From the NCBI RefSeq assembly GCF_007483665.1, contig NZ_VIQO01000013.1:124001-188000 (forward strand): DNA of 64,000 nucleotides, read 5' to 3'. Below, in pieces: positions 1 to 9,162 of this stretch (position 1 is the stretch's first letter; every line of letters begins with the position of its first letter). Under the pieces are notes generated by a model. It was not told where the DNA came from. It searched no databases and was given only the letters and a program-made list of their open reading frames with translations. The DNA comes from Catellatospora sichuanensis. GTDB lineage: Bacteria > Actinomycetota > Actinomycetes > Mycobacteriales > Micromonosporaceae. The position numbers and the translations under genes were made by a program.

Positions 1-915
1 GCGCACGGTCTCCCGGGCGCGCTTGAGCGCCACGCTGTCCCGCAGCAGCTCCAGCGCCTCGGCGTGCAGCGCGTCGTCGGTGACGGGGCCGTCGGCCAGG
101 ATCCGGCGCAGCCGGACCGCGGCCGGGTCACTGTCCTCGGAGGCCAGCGCGTACAGCACGGGCAGGGTGGGCACGCCCTCGCGCAGGTCGGTGCCGGGGG
201 TCTTGCCGGAGTCGGTGGAGTCGCTGGAGATGTCGAGCAGGTCGTCGGAGAGCTGGAAGGCCAGCCCCAGCGTCTCGCAGTACGTGGTGAGGGCCGCGGT
301 GGTCGCCGGGGACGCACCCGAGAACATGCCGCCGAAGGTGCCGCAGGTCGCCATCAGCGACGCGGTCTTGCCGTCGAGCACCTTGAGGTAGTGCTCGACC
401 GGGTCGGCGTCGCGCGGGCCCACGGTCTCCGCGATCTGGCCGTGCACCAGCTGGGCGAACGTCTGCGCCTGGATGCGCACCGCGTCGGGGCCGAGGCCCG
501 CGGCGAGCTCGGCGGCCCGGGAGAAGAGGAAGTCACCGACGAGGATGGCCAGCGAGTTGCCCCAGCGGGCGTTGGCGCTGGGGGTGCCCCGGCGTACGAG
601 CGCCTCGTCCATGACGTCGTCGTGGTACAGCGTGGCGACGTGGGTCAGTTCCAGCACCGCCGCGGCGTCGATCAGCTCGGGCGCGTCGGGGTCGCCGAAG
701 TGCGCGCAGACCGCGACCAGCATCGGCCGGAACCGCTTGCCACCGGCCTCCAGCAGGTGCTTGGCGGCCTCGGTCACGAAGGGGTCGGCGGACTCGACGC
801 ACTCGCGCAGGCGGTCCTCCACCAACGCCAGGTTCGCCATCACCGAGGCCTCCAGGGCCGGGTCATCGAACCGGGCTCCGGTGCTCCGGGCAGTACGACC
901 GTTCACGCTGCTCAC
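1..915 (-). CDS. Polyprenyl diphosphate synthase (partial, C-terminus beyond window)
   Basis: Trans-isoprenyl diphosphate synthase that elongates allylic diphosphates with isopentenyl diphosphate, probably making the menaquinone side chain. The reading frame runs off the left edge, so the C-terminus is missing. Both Mg-binding aspartate-rich motifs are visible: DDVMD in the segment LYHDDVMDEALVRRG, and DDLLD in FQLSDDLLDISSD. The GGKRFRPML segment near the N-terminus is also typical of the family. GTG at 915 is preferred because a GAGGA lies just upstream; GTG 918, GTG 906 and ATG 840 are in-frame alternatives. The gene is the last one after nuoN, with a strong hairpin between them, so it may be transcribed separately. 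Chain length (hepta- to nonaprenyl) cannot be read from the sequence. Confidence 0.9.
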   Translation of the reverse strand, partial: MSSVNGRTARSTGARFDDPALEASVMANLALVEDRLRECVESADPFVTEAAKHLLEAGGKRFRPMLVAVCAHFGDPDAPELIDAAAVLELTHVATLYHDDVMDEALVRRGTPSANARWGNSLAILVGDFLFSRAAELAAGLGPDAVRIQAQTFAQLVHGQIAETVGPRDADPVEHYLKVLDGKTASLMATCGTFGGMFSGASPATTAALTTYCETLGLAFQLSDDLLDISSDSTDSGKTPGTDLREGVPTLPVLYALASEDSDPAAVRLRRILADGPVTDDALHAEALELLRDSVALKRARETVR

Positions 916-949
916 CACGTCCTCACGATGCCACATGGCCGTCACATGA

Positions 950-997
950 TCGAAGCTCCCCCCATGCCCAGCGGACCGGTCGTGGGGGGAGCTTCGA
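950..997. terminator. 15-bp perfect stem-loop after nuoN
   Basis: Arms at 950-964 and 983-997 (TCGAAGCTCCCCCCA and its exact complement) enclose an 18-nt loop. It sits directly after the nuoN stop, between nuoN and the polyprenyl synthase gene. There is no long T-tract on the nuo strand. It may be a terminator or an mRNA 3'-end stabiliser for the long nuo transcript. Confidence 0.7.
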
Positions 998-1008
998 ATT
1001 TACGACTA

Positions 1009-2568
1009 CTACCGGATGAAGTTGGACACGTTGGCCGTCAGGTCGAGCAGCGGGCTCGGCCAGACCCCCAGCACCAGCGTGACCAGCACACCGATCATGA
1101 GGGCGGTCGAGGTCAGCGCACCGGGGATCGAGACGCTCGGCGTCGTCTCACCGGGCTCGTTCAGCCACATCAGCACCACGACCCGGATGTACGGGAAGGC
1201 CAGGATGATGCTGCTGAGCACGCCGAAGAGCACCAGCCAGGTCTGGTCACCGGCGATACCGGCCCCGAACACCGCGAACTTCGCCACGAAACCGCTGGTG
1301 AGCGGGATGCCCGCGAAGGCCAGCAGCAGGAAGCTGAAGACGCCGGCGAACAGCGGCGACCGCTTGCCCAGGCCCGCCCAGCGGGACAGGTGGGTGGCCT
1401 CCCCGTCGGCGTCGCGGACCAGCGTGAGCATGCCGAAGGCCGCGATCACGAGGAAGCCGTACGCCACGAGGTAGAACAACATGCTGCTCAGGCCCTCCTT
1501 GCCGCCGCCGAGCACACCGATCAGCAGGTAGCCGGCGTTGGCGATCGACGAGTAGGCCAGCAGCCGCTTGAGGTCGGTCTGGGTGACCGCGAGGATCGCG
1601 CCGATCAGCATGGTCAGTACCGCGATGACACCCAGCACCGGCGTGAACTCCCAGCCGAGCCCGTCGAACCCGACGTAGAGCACCCGGGCCAGCGCGCCGA
1701 ACGCGGCGACCTTGGTGCAGGCCGCCATGAACGCGGTGATCGGGGTCGGCGCGCCCTGGTAGACGTCGGGCGTCCAGACGTGGAACGGTGCCGCGGCGGC
1801 CTTGAACAGCAGACCGATGGACAGCATCGCGAGGCCGATGAACAGCAGGATCGGGCTGTTCGCCGAGCCGGTCACCGACTCGTGGATCGTCCGGAAGTCG
1901 ACCGCGCCGGCGAAGCCGTAGACCATCGCCAGGCCGAACAGGAAGAACGCCGAAGCGTACGCGCCGAGCAGGAAGTACTTGAGCGCGGCTTCCTGCGACA
2001 GCAGCCGCTTGCGCCGGGCGAGCGCGCAGAGCAGGTACAGCGGGAGCGAGAAGACCTCCAGCGCCACGAACATGACCAGCAGGTTGTTCGCGGTCACGAA
2101 GAGCATCATGCCGCCGACGGCGAACAGCGCCAGCGGGTAGATCTCGGTCGCGCCGGATTCCTTGGCCGCCTGCTTGCGGTCGAGCTCCGAGCCGACGGTG
2201 ATCGCGGCCTGCGCCACGAACGGGCCGCCGTTCTCCAGCGTGCGCTCGCCGAACAGCAGCAGCGAGACGATGGCGAGCACCAGGATCGCGCCCTGCAGGA
2301 ACAGGCCCGCCTGGTCGATCGAGATCGCCTGCTCCGCGGTCTGCGCGTTGGCGTCGGTCACGTGCGGTGCGCGCAGCACCACGGCGACCAGCGACGCGAC
2401 CAGGGCCACCAGGCCCAGCACCAGCTGCACGGCGTTGCGTGCCGCGCGCGGCACGAACGCCTCGACGAGCACCCCGAGGCACGCCGCGCCGAACAGGATC
2501 AGCATCGGCGCCAGGGCGGCGTAGTTCAGGTCCGGCAGGTTGACGGCAAAATCTTCGCCCATGGTCAC
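1009..2568 (-). CDS. nuoN: NADH-quinone oxidoreductase subunit N
   Basis: Antiporter-like membrane subunit of complex I, part of the proton-pumping arm. The 519-residue protein is almost entirely hydrophobic with about 14 membrane segments. It carries the family hallmark FKAAAAPFHVWTPDVYQGAP, including the lysine and histidine of the proton path, and the QTDLKRLLAYSSIANAGY segment. Length is normal for the family. Its start overlaps the nuoM stop by four bases (ATGA), so the two are probably translationally coupled. It is the last gene of the nuo operon before the hairpin at 950-997. Confidence 0.97.
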   Translation of the reverse strand: MTMGEDFAVNLPDLNYAALAPMLILFGAACLGVLVEAFVPRAARNAVQLVLGLVALVASLVAVVLRAPHVTDANAQTAEQAISIDQAGLFLQGAILVLAIVSLLLFGERTLENGGPFVAQAAITVGSELDRKQAAKESGATEIYPLALFAVGGMMLFVTANNLLVMFVALEVFSLPLYLLCALARRKRLLSQEAALKYFLLGAYASAFFLFGLAMVYGFAGAVDFRTIHESVTGSANSPILLFIGLAMLSIGLLFKAAAAPFHVWTPDVYQGAPTPITAFMAACTKVAAFGALARVLYVGFDGLGWEFTPVLGVIAVLTMLIGAILAVTQTDLKRLLAYSSIANAGYLLIGVLGGGKEGLSSMLFYLVAYGFLVIAAFGMLTLVRDADGEATHLSRWAGLGKRSPLFAGVFSFLLLAFAGIPLTSGFVAKFAVFGAGIAGDQTWLVLFGVLSSIILAFPYIRVVVLMWLNEPGETTPSVSIPGALTSTALMIGVLVTLVLGVWPSPLLDLTANVSNFIR

Positions 2569-4106
2569 TTTCCTGCTTCCACAGTGGAGGTTGCGGGCGC
2601 TGGGTCGGCCCGCTCCGGGGTGACCACGTCGGTCAGTGTGGCCTGCACCGCCGGGTTGATCACGTCGAGCACCGGCTTGGGGTAGAAGCCCAGCACGATC
2701 AGCAGCACGATCAGCGGTGCCACCACGATGCCCTCACGCAGCGACAGGTCGCGCTTCATGGGCGCGAGGTCGTGCAGCACCGGGTTGGTGTTGCCCTGTG
2801 TGGTGCGCTGGATCATCCACAGCACGTACGCCGCGGCGAGGATGATGCCGACCGTCGCGATGACCGCCACCGGCTTGTTGACCGTGAACGTCCCGATGAG
2901 CACCAGGAACTCGCTGACGAACGGGGCCAGGCCCGGCAGCGCCAGCGACGCCATGCCCGCGATGAAGAAGACGCCCGCCAGCAGCGGCAGCAGCTTGCCC
3001 GCGCCGCCGAAGTCGGTCACCAGGGTGCTGCCGCGGCGCGCCACGAACATGCCCACGACCAGGAACAGCAGGCCGGTGGCGAGACCGTGGTTGACCATGT
3101 ACAGCACCGCGCCGGAGCCGGCCTGGTAGGTGAAGGCGAAGATGCCGATGCCGATGAAGCCGAAGTGCGCGATCGAGGTGTAGCTGACCAGGCGCTTGAG
3201 GTCCTTCTGGCCGATCGCCACGAGCGCCGCGTAGATGATGCCGATCAGCGACAGGCCGATCGCCCACGGCGCGAACCAGCGCGAGGCCTCCGGGAACAGC
3301 GGGAGGCAGTAGCGCAGGATGCCGAAGGTGCCGACCTTGTCCATCACGCCGACCAGCAGCGCGGCGGCGCCGGCCGGAGCCGCCCCGCCGGCGTCGGGCA
3401 GCCAGGTGTGGAACGGGAAGAACGGCGCCTTGATGGCGAACGCGATGAAGAAGCCGAGGAACAGCCAGCGCTGCACGTTGGTGGTGAACTCGACGTTCGT
3501 CAGCGTCTGCCAGTCGAAGGTGTGGCCGCCGTACACCCACATGCCGATGACCGCGGCCAGCATCAGCAGACCGCCGACCAGCGAGTAGAGGAAGAACTTC
3601 ACCGCGGCGTACTGGCGCTGCTTGGCCGGCACGTCGGTGCCGAACGAGCCGATGATGAAGTACATCGGCACCAGCATGACCTCGAAGAAGAGGTAGAACA
3701 GCAGCACGTCGGCGGAGGTGAAGGTGCCGATCATGGTGCCTTCGAGCGCCAGCAGCAGGGCGAAGTACGCCGGGACGCTGCGCTTGCTCTTCTCCGCGTC
3801 GTGCCAGCTGGCCAGGATCACCAGCGGCACCAGCAGCACGATCAGCGCGATCATCACCATCGCGATGCCGTCGACGGCGAAGCTGAACTTCGCCCCCCAC
3901 GCCGGAATCCAGGTGTAGGACTCCTGCAACTGCATCCGGGGGCCGTTGGGCTGGTACGCGATCCAGGCCGCGACACCCACCGCCAGCGCCACGATCGACC
4001 AGATCAGCGCCAGCCGCTTGGCCAGCTCCGGCTTGGCGCGCGGGACGAACGCGACCGTCAGCGCACCGACCAGCGGTGCGAGGGTCAGGAGTGACAGGTA
4101 TTTCAT
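2565..4106 (-). CDS. nuoM: NADH-quinone oxidoreductase subunit M
   Basis: Second antiporter-like subunit of the complex I membrane arm, 513 residues. The ATG at 4106 gives the expected N-terminus MKYLSLLTLAPLVGAL, lying two bases after the nuoL stop; the frame is open further upstream but that part only shadows nuoL. Conserved features include AIKAPFFPFHTWLPDAGGAAP around the proton-channel lysine, and GQKDLKRLVSYTSIAHFGF. The C-terminal tail is short and acidic, ending in TVEAGK. Overlap with nuoN is four bases. Confidence 0.97.
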   Translation of the reverse strand: MKYLSLLTLAPLVGALTVAFVPRAKPELAKRLALIWSIVALAVGVAAWIAYQPNGPRMQLQESYTWIPAWGAKFSFAVDGIAMVMIALIVLLVPLVILASWHDAEKSKRSVPAYFALLLALEGTMIGTFTSADVLLFYLFFEVMLVPMYFIIGSFGTDVPAKQRQYAAVKFFLYSLVGGLLMLAAVIGMWVYGGHTFDWQTLTNVEFTTNVQRWLFLGFFIAFAIKAPFFPFHTWLPDAGGAAPAGAAALLVGVMDKVGTFGILRYCLPLFPEASRWFAPWAIGLSLIGIIYAALVAIGQKDLKRLVSYTSIAHFGFIGIGIFAFTYQAGSGAVLYMVNHGLATGLLFLVVGMFVARRGSTLVTDFGGAGKLLPLLAGVFFIAGMASLALPGLAPFVSEFLVLIGTFTVNKPVAVIATVGIILAAAYVLWMIQRTTQGNTNPVLHDLAPMKRDLSLREGIVVAPLIVLLIVLGFYPKPVLDVINPAVQATLTDVVTPERADPAPATSTVEAGK

Positions 4107-4108
4107 CG

Positions 4109-6103
4109 TTATCCCATCCAGCCGAGCTGCACCGCGGCGAAGGCGCCGAGCACCAGCACCCCGCCGAGAAGCATCGAGAGCGCGTAGGACCGCACGAAGC
4201 CGGTCTGGAGCCGCCGCAGCCTGCCCGAACCCCCGCCGACCAGCGCCGCGAGCCCGTTGACGAGTCCGTCGACGCCCTTGTTGTCGACGAAGACCAGCGC
4301 GCGGGTGAGCCACTTGCCCGGCTTCTCGAACACGGCCTCGTTGAAGGCGTCGGTGTAGAGGTTGTTGCGGGCGGCCGTGACCACCGGTCCGGCGGGCTGC
4401 GGCACCAGCGCCGTGCCCTTCTGGAACAGCGCGTAGGCCAGACCCGCACCGGCCACCGTCAGCACCAGGCTGAGCACGGTGATGGTGAGGTGGCCCATCT
4501 TCGGGTGCGGGTCGGTCGGCGGGCCCAGCACGGGGGTGAGCCAATTCGCGACCGGGGTCGCCATGAGCATGCCGCCGAAGATCGAGCCGAGCGCCAGGAA
4601 GATGAGCGGGATCGTCATCACCGGCGGGGACTCGTGCGGGTGCTGATCGACTGAGCCCTCCTTGGCGGTGGTCCACCGCTTCGGCCCGTGGAAGGTGAGG
4701 ATGAACAGGCGGGTCATGTAGAAGGCGGTGAGGCCCGCACCGATCAGGGCCGCCATGCCGTACAGCCAGCCGGTCCAGCCGGGCCGCGCGAAGGCGGCCA
4801 CGATGATCGGCTCCTTGGTGAAGAAGCCGCTCAGCGGCGGGATGCCGATGATCGCCAGCCAGCCCATCATGAAGGTGAGCCAGGTGATCTTCATGTACTT
4901 CCACAGCGAGCCGAACCGGCGGATGTCCACCTGGTCGTTCATGCCGTGCATGACCGAGCCGGCGCCGAGGAACATGTTCGCCTTGAAGAAGCCGTGCGCC
5001 AGCAGGTGGATGATGGCCAGCGCGTACGCGCCGCCGCCCAGGCCGACGCCGAGGAACATGTAGCCGATCTGCGACACGGTCGACCAGGCGAGCACGCGCT
5101 TGATGTCGTCCTTGGCCGAGCCGATGATGCAGCCCAGCAGCAGGGTGAGCGCGCCGACGCTGACCACGACCGTCTGCAGCGTCAGGTTCGCCGAGAAGAT
5201 CGGGTTGGAGCGGGCGATCAGGTAGACACCGGCGGTCACCATCGTCGCGGCGTGGATCAGGGCCGAGACCGGGGTCGGGCCCTCCATCGCGTCGGGCAAC
5301 CACGCCTGCAGCGGGAACTGGCCGGACTTGCCGCACGCACCGAGCAGCAGCAGCAGGCCGAGCACCAGAATCGTGGTGGTCGGCATCAGACCGGCGTTGC
5401 TGAACACGACGTCGTAGTTGACCGAGCCGAGCTGGGTGAACATCACGAAGATGCCGAGCACCAGACCCGCGTCACCGACGCGGTTCATGATGAACGCCTT
5501 CTTGCCGGCGGTGGCCGCGGACGGCCGGCCGTACCAGAAGGAGATCAGCAGGTACGACGCGAGACCCACGCCTTCCCAGCCGAAGTACAGCATCACGTAG
5601 TTGTTGCCGAGCACCAGCAGCAGCATCGCCGCGATGAACAGGTTGAAGTACCCGAAGAAGCGGCGACGGCCCTCGTCGTCGGCCATGTAGCCGGTCGCGT
5701 ACACGTGGATCAGGAAACCCACGCCCGTGATCAGCATGACGAAGACGGCGGTCAGCGGGTCGAACAGGAGACCGAAGTCGACCTGCAGCGTCCCGACCGG
5801 GATGAAGCTGTAGAGCTCCTGCTGCACCGCCCGGTTGGGCAGGTCGCGCAGTTCGAAGAACATGCCGAGGCCGAGCACGAACGAGACGAACACCGACGCG
5901 CAGCCGAGCCAGTGGCCCCACTTGTCGGCCCATCGCCCGGTCGTCAGCAGGATCAGCGCGCTGACCGCCGGAATGGCGATGAGCAACCACATGTAGGACA
6001 GCAGGCCCGTCGCGGGCGCGTAAGCGACCGCTTGCTGCAGGACAGCGGGGGCGTCGACAGCGCTAGCCTGTGCTGCCTCGGCGAGCATTAGAGTTGGTTC
6101 CAT
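4109..6103 (-). CDS. nuoL: NADH-quinone oxidoreductase subunit L
   Basis: Largest antiporter-like subunit of complex I, at the distal end of the membrane arm, 664 residues. It carries the shared channel motif GQFPLQAWLPDAMEGPTPVS and the following HAATMVTAGVYLIAR helix. The C-terminal third contains the long lateral region and a final anchoring helix (YALSMLLGGVLVLGAFAAV) typical of NuoL. It begins MEPTLMLAEAAQASA, an N-terminal extension of about 30 residues before the first membrane helix. The nuoK stop is seven bases upstream. Confidence 0.97.
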   Translation of the reverse strand: MEPTLMLAEAAQASAVDAPAVLQQAVAYAPATGLLSYMWLLIAIPAVSALILLTTGRWADKWGHWLGCASVFVSFVLGLGMFFELRDLPNRAVQQELYSFIPVGTLQVDFGLLFDPLTAVFVMLITGVGFLIHVYATGYMADDEGRRRFFGYFNLFIAAMLLLVLGNNYVMLYFGWEGVGLASYLLISFWYGRPSAATAGKKAFIMNRVGDAGLVLGIFVMFTQLGSVNYDVVFSNAGLMPTTTILVLGLLLLLGACGKSGQFPLQAWLPDAMEGPTPVSALIHAATMVTAGVYLIARSNPIFSANLTLQTVVVSVGALTLLLGCIIGSAKDDIKRVLAWSTVSQIGYMFLGVGLGGGAYALAIIHLLAHGFFKANMFLGAGSVMHGMNDQVDIRRFGSLWKYMKITWLTFMMGWLAIIGIPPLSGFFTKEPIIVAAFARPGWTGWLYGMAALIGAGLTAFYMTRLFILTFHGPKRWTTAKEGSVDQHPHESPPVMTIPLIFLALGSIFGGMLMATPVANWLTPVLGPPTDPHPKMGHLTITVLSLVLTVAGAGLAYALFQKGTALVPQPAGPVVTAARNNLYTDAFNEAVFEKPGKWLTRALVFVDNKGVDGLVNGLAALVGGGSGRLRRLQTGFVRSYALSMLLGGVLVLGAFAAVQLGWMG

Positions 6104-6110
6104 CTCCGCC

Positions 6111-6410
6111 TCAGTACTTCAGCAGGTTCGCGTCGTCGACGCTCGCCGAGCGTCGCGTGCGGAAGATCGACATGATGATGGCCAGACCGACGACGACCTC
6201 CGCGGCCGCGACCACCATCGAGAAGAACGCCATGACCTGACCGTCCAGCGTCCCGTTCATCCGGGCGAAGGTGATCAGGGCCAGGTTCGCCGCGTTGAGC
6301 ATCAGCTCGATGCACATGAACAGCACGATGGCGTTGCGGCGGATCAGCACGCCGACGGCGCCGATGCTGAACAGCACAGCCGACAGCACGATGTAGTACA
6401 TGGGGGTCAT
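6111..6410 (-). CDS. nuoK: NADH-quinone oxidoreductase subunit K
   Basis: Small membrane subunit of complex I, 99 residues with three transmembrane helices, matching the usual family length. The conserved buried glutamates are visible in [12 protein letters not shown] and in [13 protein letters not shown]. The ATG at 6410 lies four bases after the nuoJ stop and gives the standard N-terminus [14 protein letters not shown]; the frame stays open upstream but that region is nuoJ coding sequence. Confidence 0.96.
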   Translation of the reverse strand: MTPMYYIVLSAVLFSIGAVGVLIRRNAIVLFMCIELMLNAANLALITFARMNGTLDGQVMAFFSMVVAAAEVVVGLAIIMSIFRTRRSASVDDANLLKY

Positions 6411-6414
6411 CGGG

Positions 6415-7203
6415 TCACTTCCCCTCGGTGTGCTTGTTGGCGATCTCCGCCGAGGTGAGCTCGCGCGTCGGCAGGATCGGCGAGATGCTCCGCTCGGCGG
6501 GGGTGCCGTCCGGCAGCTTCGCCGGGGTGGCCACCGAGGTGGAGTTCGCGAAGACACCCGGGCCCGGCTTGGGGCCGGGGTAGTTGCCCGGCTCGAAGCG
6601 CGCCTTCATCTGCGCGGCCTGGCCGACCCGCTCGCCCTTGGCGCGCTCGCGGTGGGCCAGCAGCATCGCGCCGACCGCCGCGGTGATGAGCAGCGCGGAG
6701 GTGACCTCGAAGACCCAGACGTACGGGCCGAACAGCAGCTGGGCGATACCCTGCACGTTGCCGTGCACGTTGGCCTTGTCCAGGCCGACCACGGGCATGT
6801 CCCGGGTGGCCTGGTAGGCGCCGGTGCCGAGCAGGCCGGCCAGGCCCAGGCCCAGCAGGATCGCGACGACCTTCTGGCCGCGCAGCGTCTCGATCACCGA
6901 GTCGGACGCGTCGCGGCCGACCAGCATCAGCACGAACAGGAAGAGCATCATGATCGCGCCGGTGTAGACGATGATCTGCACCATGCCGATGAACGGACCG
7001 GCCTGCACGATGTAGAAGACGCCCAGGCTGAGCATGGTCAGCACCAGCCACAGCGCGGAGTGCACCGCGTTGCGCGCGATCACCATGCCCAGCGCGCCGA
7101 TGACCGCGAGCGGGGCCAGCAGGAAGAAGGTCCACTTCTCCCCGCCGGACACCTGGCCCGCCGTCTCGGCCGCCGCCGCGAGCACCTGAGTCGAAAGCAT
7201 CAT
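6415..7203 (-). CDS. nuoJ: NADH-quinone oxidoreductase subunit J
   Basis: Membrane subunit of complex I, 262 residues. The N-terminal two thirds contain five hydrophobic helices, with the typical [17 protein letters not shown] segment (the pi-bulge helix of NuoJ). The last 80 or so residues are hydrophilic ([19 protein letters not shown] onwards), an extension beyond the compact enterobacterial form. The start codon overlaps the nuoI stop by four bases; tandem ATGs at 7203 and 7200 are both possible. Confidence 0.96.
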   Translation of the reverse strand: MMLSTQVLAAAAETAGQVSGGEKWTFFLLAPLAVIGALGMVIARNAVHSALWLVLTMLSLGVFYIVQAGPFIGMVQIIVYTGAIMMLFLFVLMLVGRDASDSVIETLRGQKVVAILLGLGLAGLLGTGAYQATRDMPVVGLDKANVHGNVQGIAQLLFGPYVWVFEVTSALLITAAVGAMLLAHRERAKGERVGQAAQMKARFEPGNYPGPKPGPGVFANSTSVATPAKLPDGTPAERSISPILPTRELTSAEIANKHTEGK

Positions 7204-7736
7204 CGGGTCTCAGCTCCCGCCGACGTGCCCGGGTTCGCCGGAGCGCCCAGGTAGTAGTCCTTCTCGTTGTCGCCCAGGCGCATCGGGTGCGGCGGCTGCT
7301 CCATGCCGGGCAGCAGCGGCGCGAGCAGCTGCTCCTTCGTGAAGATCAGGTCCTGCCGGTTGTCGCGGGCCAGCTCGTACTCGTTGCTCATGGTGAGCGA
7401 GCGGGTCGGGCAGGCCTCGATGCACAGACCGCAGAAGATGCACCGGGCGTAGTTGATCTGGTAGTTGGCCGCGTACCGCTCACCGGGCGAGAAGCGCTCG
7501 GCGTCGGTGTTGTCGCCGCCCTCGACGAAGATCGCGTCCGCCGGGCAGGCCCACGCGCACAGCTCGCAGCCGATGCACTTCTCCAGGCCGTCCGGGTAGC
7601 GGTTGAGGATGTGCCGGCCGTGGTAACGCGGGGCCGTCGGGTCCGGCTTCTCGGGGTACTGCGTGGTGACGGTCTTCTTGAACATGTGAGAGAACGTCAC
7701 GCCGAAGCCCTTGACGGCATCCGTCATCGAACCCAC
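7200..7736 (-). CDS. nuoI: NADH-quinone oxidoreductase subunit I
   Basis: Ferredoxin-like subunit carrying clusters N6a and N6b, which pass electrons from NuoG towards NuoB. Two classical 4Fe-4S motifs are present: [12 protein letters not shown] and [12 protein letters not shown]. An AGGAGG at 7743-7748 on the minus strand stands six bases from GTG 7736 but about 15 from ATG 7727, so the GTG ([11 protein letters not shown]) is chosen, giving 178 residues. The frame continues farther upstream without function. The nuoH stop is immediately upstream. Confidence 0.95.
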   Translation of the reverse strand: MGSMTDAVKGFGVTFSHMFKKTVTTQYPEKPDPTAPRYHGRHILNRYPDGLEKCIGCELCAWACPADAIFVEGGDNTDAERFSPGERYAANYQINYARCIFCGLCIEACPTRSLTMSNEYELARDNRQDLIFTKEQLLAPLLPGMEQPPHPMRLGDNEKDYYLGAPANPGTSAGAETR

Positions 7737-7737
7737 G

Positions 7738-9162
7738 TCACACCTCCTCTTCGGTAGTCGCGGGCACGGTCTCGCGCTCGGCGGTGAGTCGCTTGGCACG
7801 CGGGCTGACCGGCACCTGCAGGTCCATCGGCGGCAGCGGGAAGCTGCCCTCGGGACGCTTGGCCACCTGCTCCTCGAGCGGCGGCGGCGTCTCCTGCTGC
7901 TTCTGCGGCCACAGCAGCGCCAGCAGCACGACGACCGCCAGCGGCACGCCGACCAGCAGGATCCGGTCCATCACGTCGAGGTTCTGCTGCTTGCGCATGG
8001 TCAGCCAGCCGGCCACGACGAGGATCCAGATCAGGTTGACCGGGATGAGGACCTTCCAGCCGAAGCGCATGAACTGGTCGTAGCGCAGCCGGGGCAGGGT
8101 GCCCCGCAGCCAGATGAAGACGAACAGCAGCAGCAGCACCTTGATGGTGAACCACAGCAGCGGCCACCAGCCGGAGTTGATGCCCGGCCAGAAGCTCTCG
8201 AACGACGTCGGCGCGCGCCAGCCGCCCAGGAAGAGCGTGGCGCACAGCGCCGAGACGGTCACCATGTTGATGTACTCGGCCAGGAAGAACAGCGCGAACT
8301 TCAGCGACGAGTACTCGGTGTGGAAGCCGCCGACCAGCTCCGACTCGGCCTCGGGGAGGTCGAACGGGGCCCGGTTGGTCTCGCCGACCGCCGAGATCGA
8401 GTAGATGACGAAGCTCGGCAGCAGCAGCAGGAAGAACCAGCCGCCGATCGGGATGTTGATGTTCCCGAACGGCAGCGCCAGCGTGTGGCCGATGGCCTGC
8501 GCGTTGACGATCTCCGACGTGCTCATCGTGCCGGCGACCATGAAGACCGCGACGAACGACAGGCCCATCGCGACCTCGTACGAGATCAGCTGGGCGCTGG
8601 AGCGCAGGCCGCCGAGCAGCGGATAGGTCGAGCCCGACGCCCAGCCGCCCAGCACGATGCCGTAGATGCCCATGCCGGAGCAGGCCAGCACCAGCAGCAC
8701 CGCCACCGAGATGTCGGTCAGCTGCAGCGGCGTGCGCACGCCGAACATCGACACGAACGGGCCGAACGGCATGATCGAGAACGCGGTGAAGGCGCACACG
8801 GTCGAGACCACCGGCGCCAGGAAGAAGACCACCTTGTCCGCCTTGAGCGGCATGATGTCTTCCTTGAACGCCAGCTTCAGACCGTCGGCCAGCGACTGCA
8901 GCAGGCCGAAGGGCCCGTGCCGGTTGGGGCCGGGACGCACCTGCATCCGGGCCACCACGCGGCGCTCGTACCAGATGGTGAACAGGGTCATCACCACGAG
9001 GAAGACGAAGACGCCGACCACCTTGATGAGGACGATCCACCACGGGTCATGCCCGAAGTCGACCAGCGTCGGATCACCGGTTGCCGGGTCCTCGGCCACG
9101 AAGTGGGCCGGGGACATCGGCGTCAGAGCCTCCGCCAGGAAACCGATAGGGGCGAGGATCAT
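7738..9162 (-). CDS. nuoH: NADH-quinone oxidoreductase subunit H
   Basis: Membrane subunit that forms the quinone-access chamber and the link between the peripheral and membrane arms. It is 474 residues, longer than the roughly 325-residue enterobacterial form. The family core is clear, including [22 protein letters not shown] near the N-terminus and [23 protein letters not shown] on the quinone-side loop. The extra length is a hydrophilic C-terminal tail from about residue 415 ([13 protein letters not shown] onwards). It overlaps nuoG by four bases. Confidence 0.97.
   Translation of the reverse strand: MILAPIGFLAEALTPMSPAHFVAEDPATGDPTLVDFGHDPWWIVLIKVVGVFVFLVVMTLFTIWYERRVVARMQVRPGPNRHGPFGLLQSLADGLKLAFKEDIMPLKADKVVFFLAPVVSTVCAFTAFSIMPFGPFVSMFGVRTPLQLTDISVAVLLVLACSGMGIYGIVLGGWASGSTYPLLGGLRSSAQLISYEVAMGLSFVAVFMVAGTMSTSEIVNAQAIGHTLALPFGNINIPIGGWFFLLLLPSFVIYSISAVGETNRAPFDLPEAESELVGGFHTEYSSLKFALFFLAEYINMVTVSALCATLFLGGWRAPTSFESFWPGINSGWWPLLWFTIKVLLLLFVFIWLRGTLPRLRYDQFMRFGWKVLIPVNLIWILVVAGWLTMRKQQNLDVMDRILLVGVPLAVVVLLALLWPQKQQETPPPLEEQVAKRPEGSFPLPPMDLQVPVSPRAKRLTAERETVPATTEEEV

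Noticed and set aside
64-2685. Very long plus-strand open frame opposite the prenyl synthase and nuoN
   Set aside because: It is antisense to two clear genes and its product is a Gln/Arg/His/Gly-rich composition artefact of high GC with no domain.
4688-6091. Plus-strand open frame opposite nuoL
   Set aside because: Antisense to a conserved gene; the protein is low-complexity and lacks any recognisable motif.
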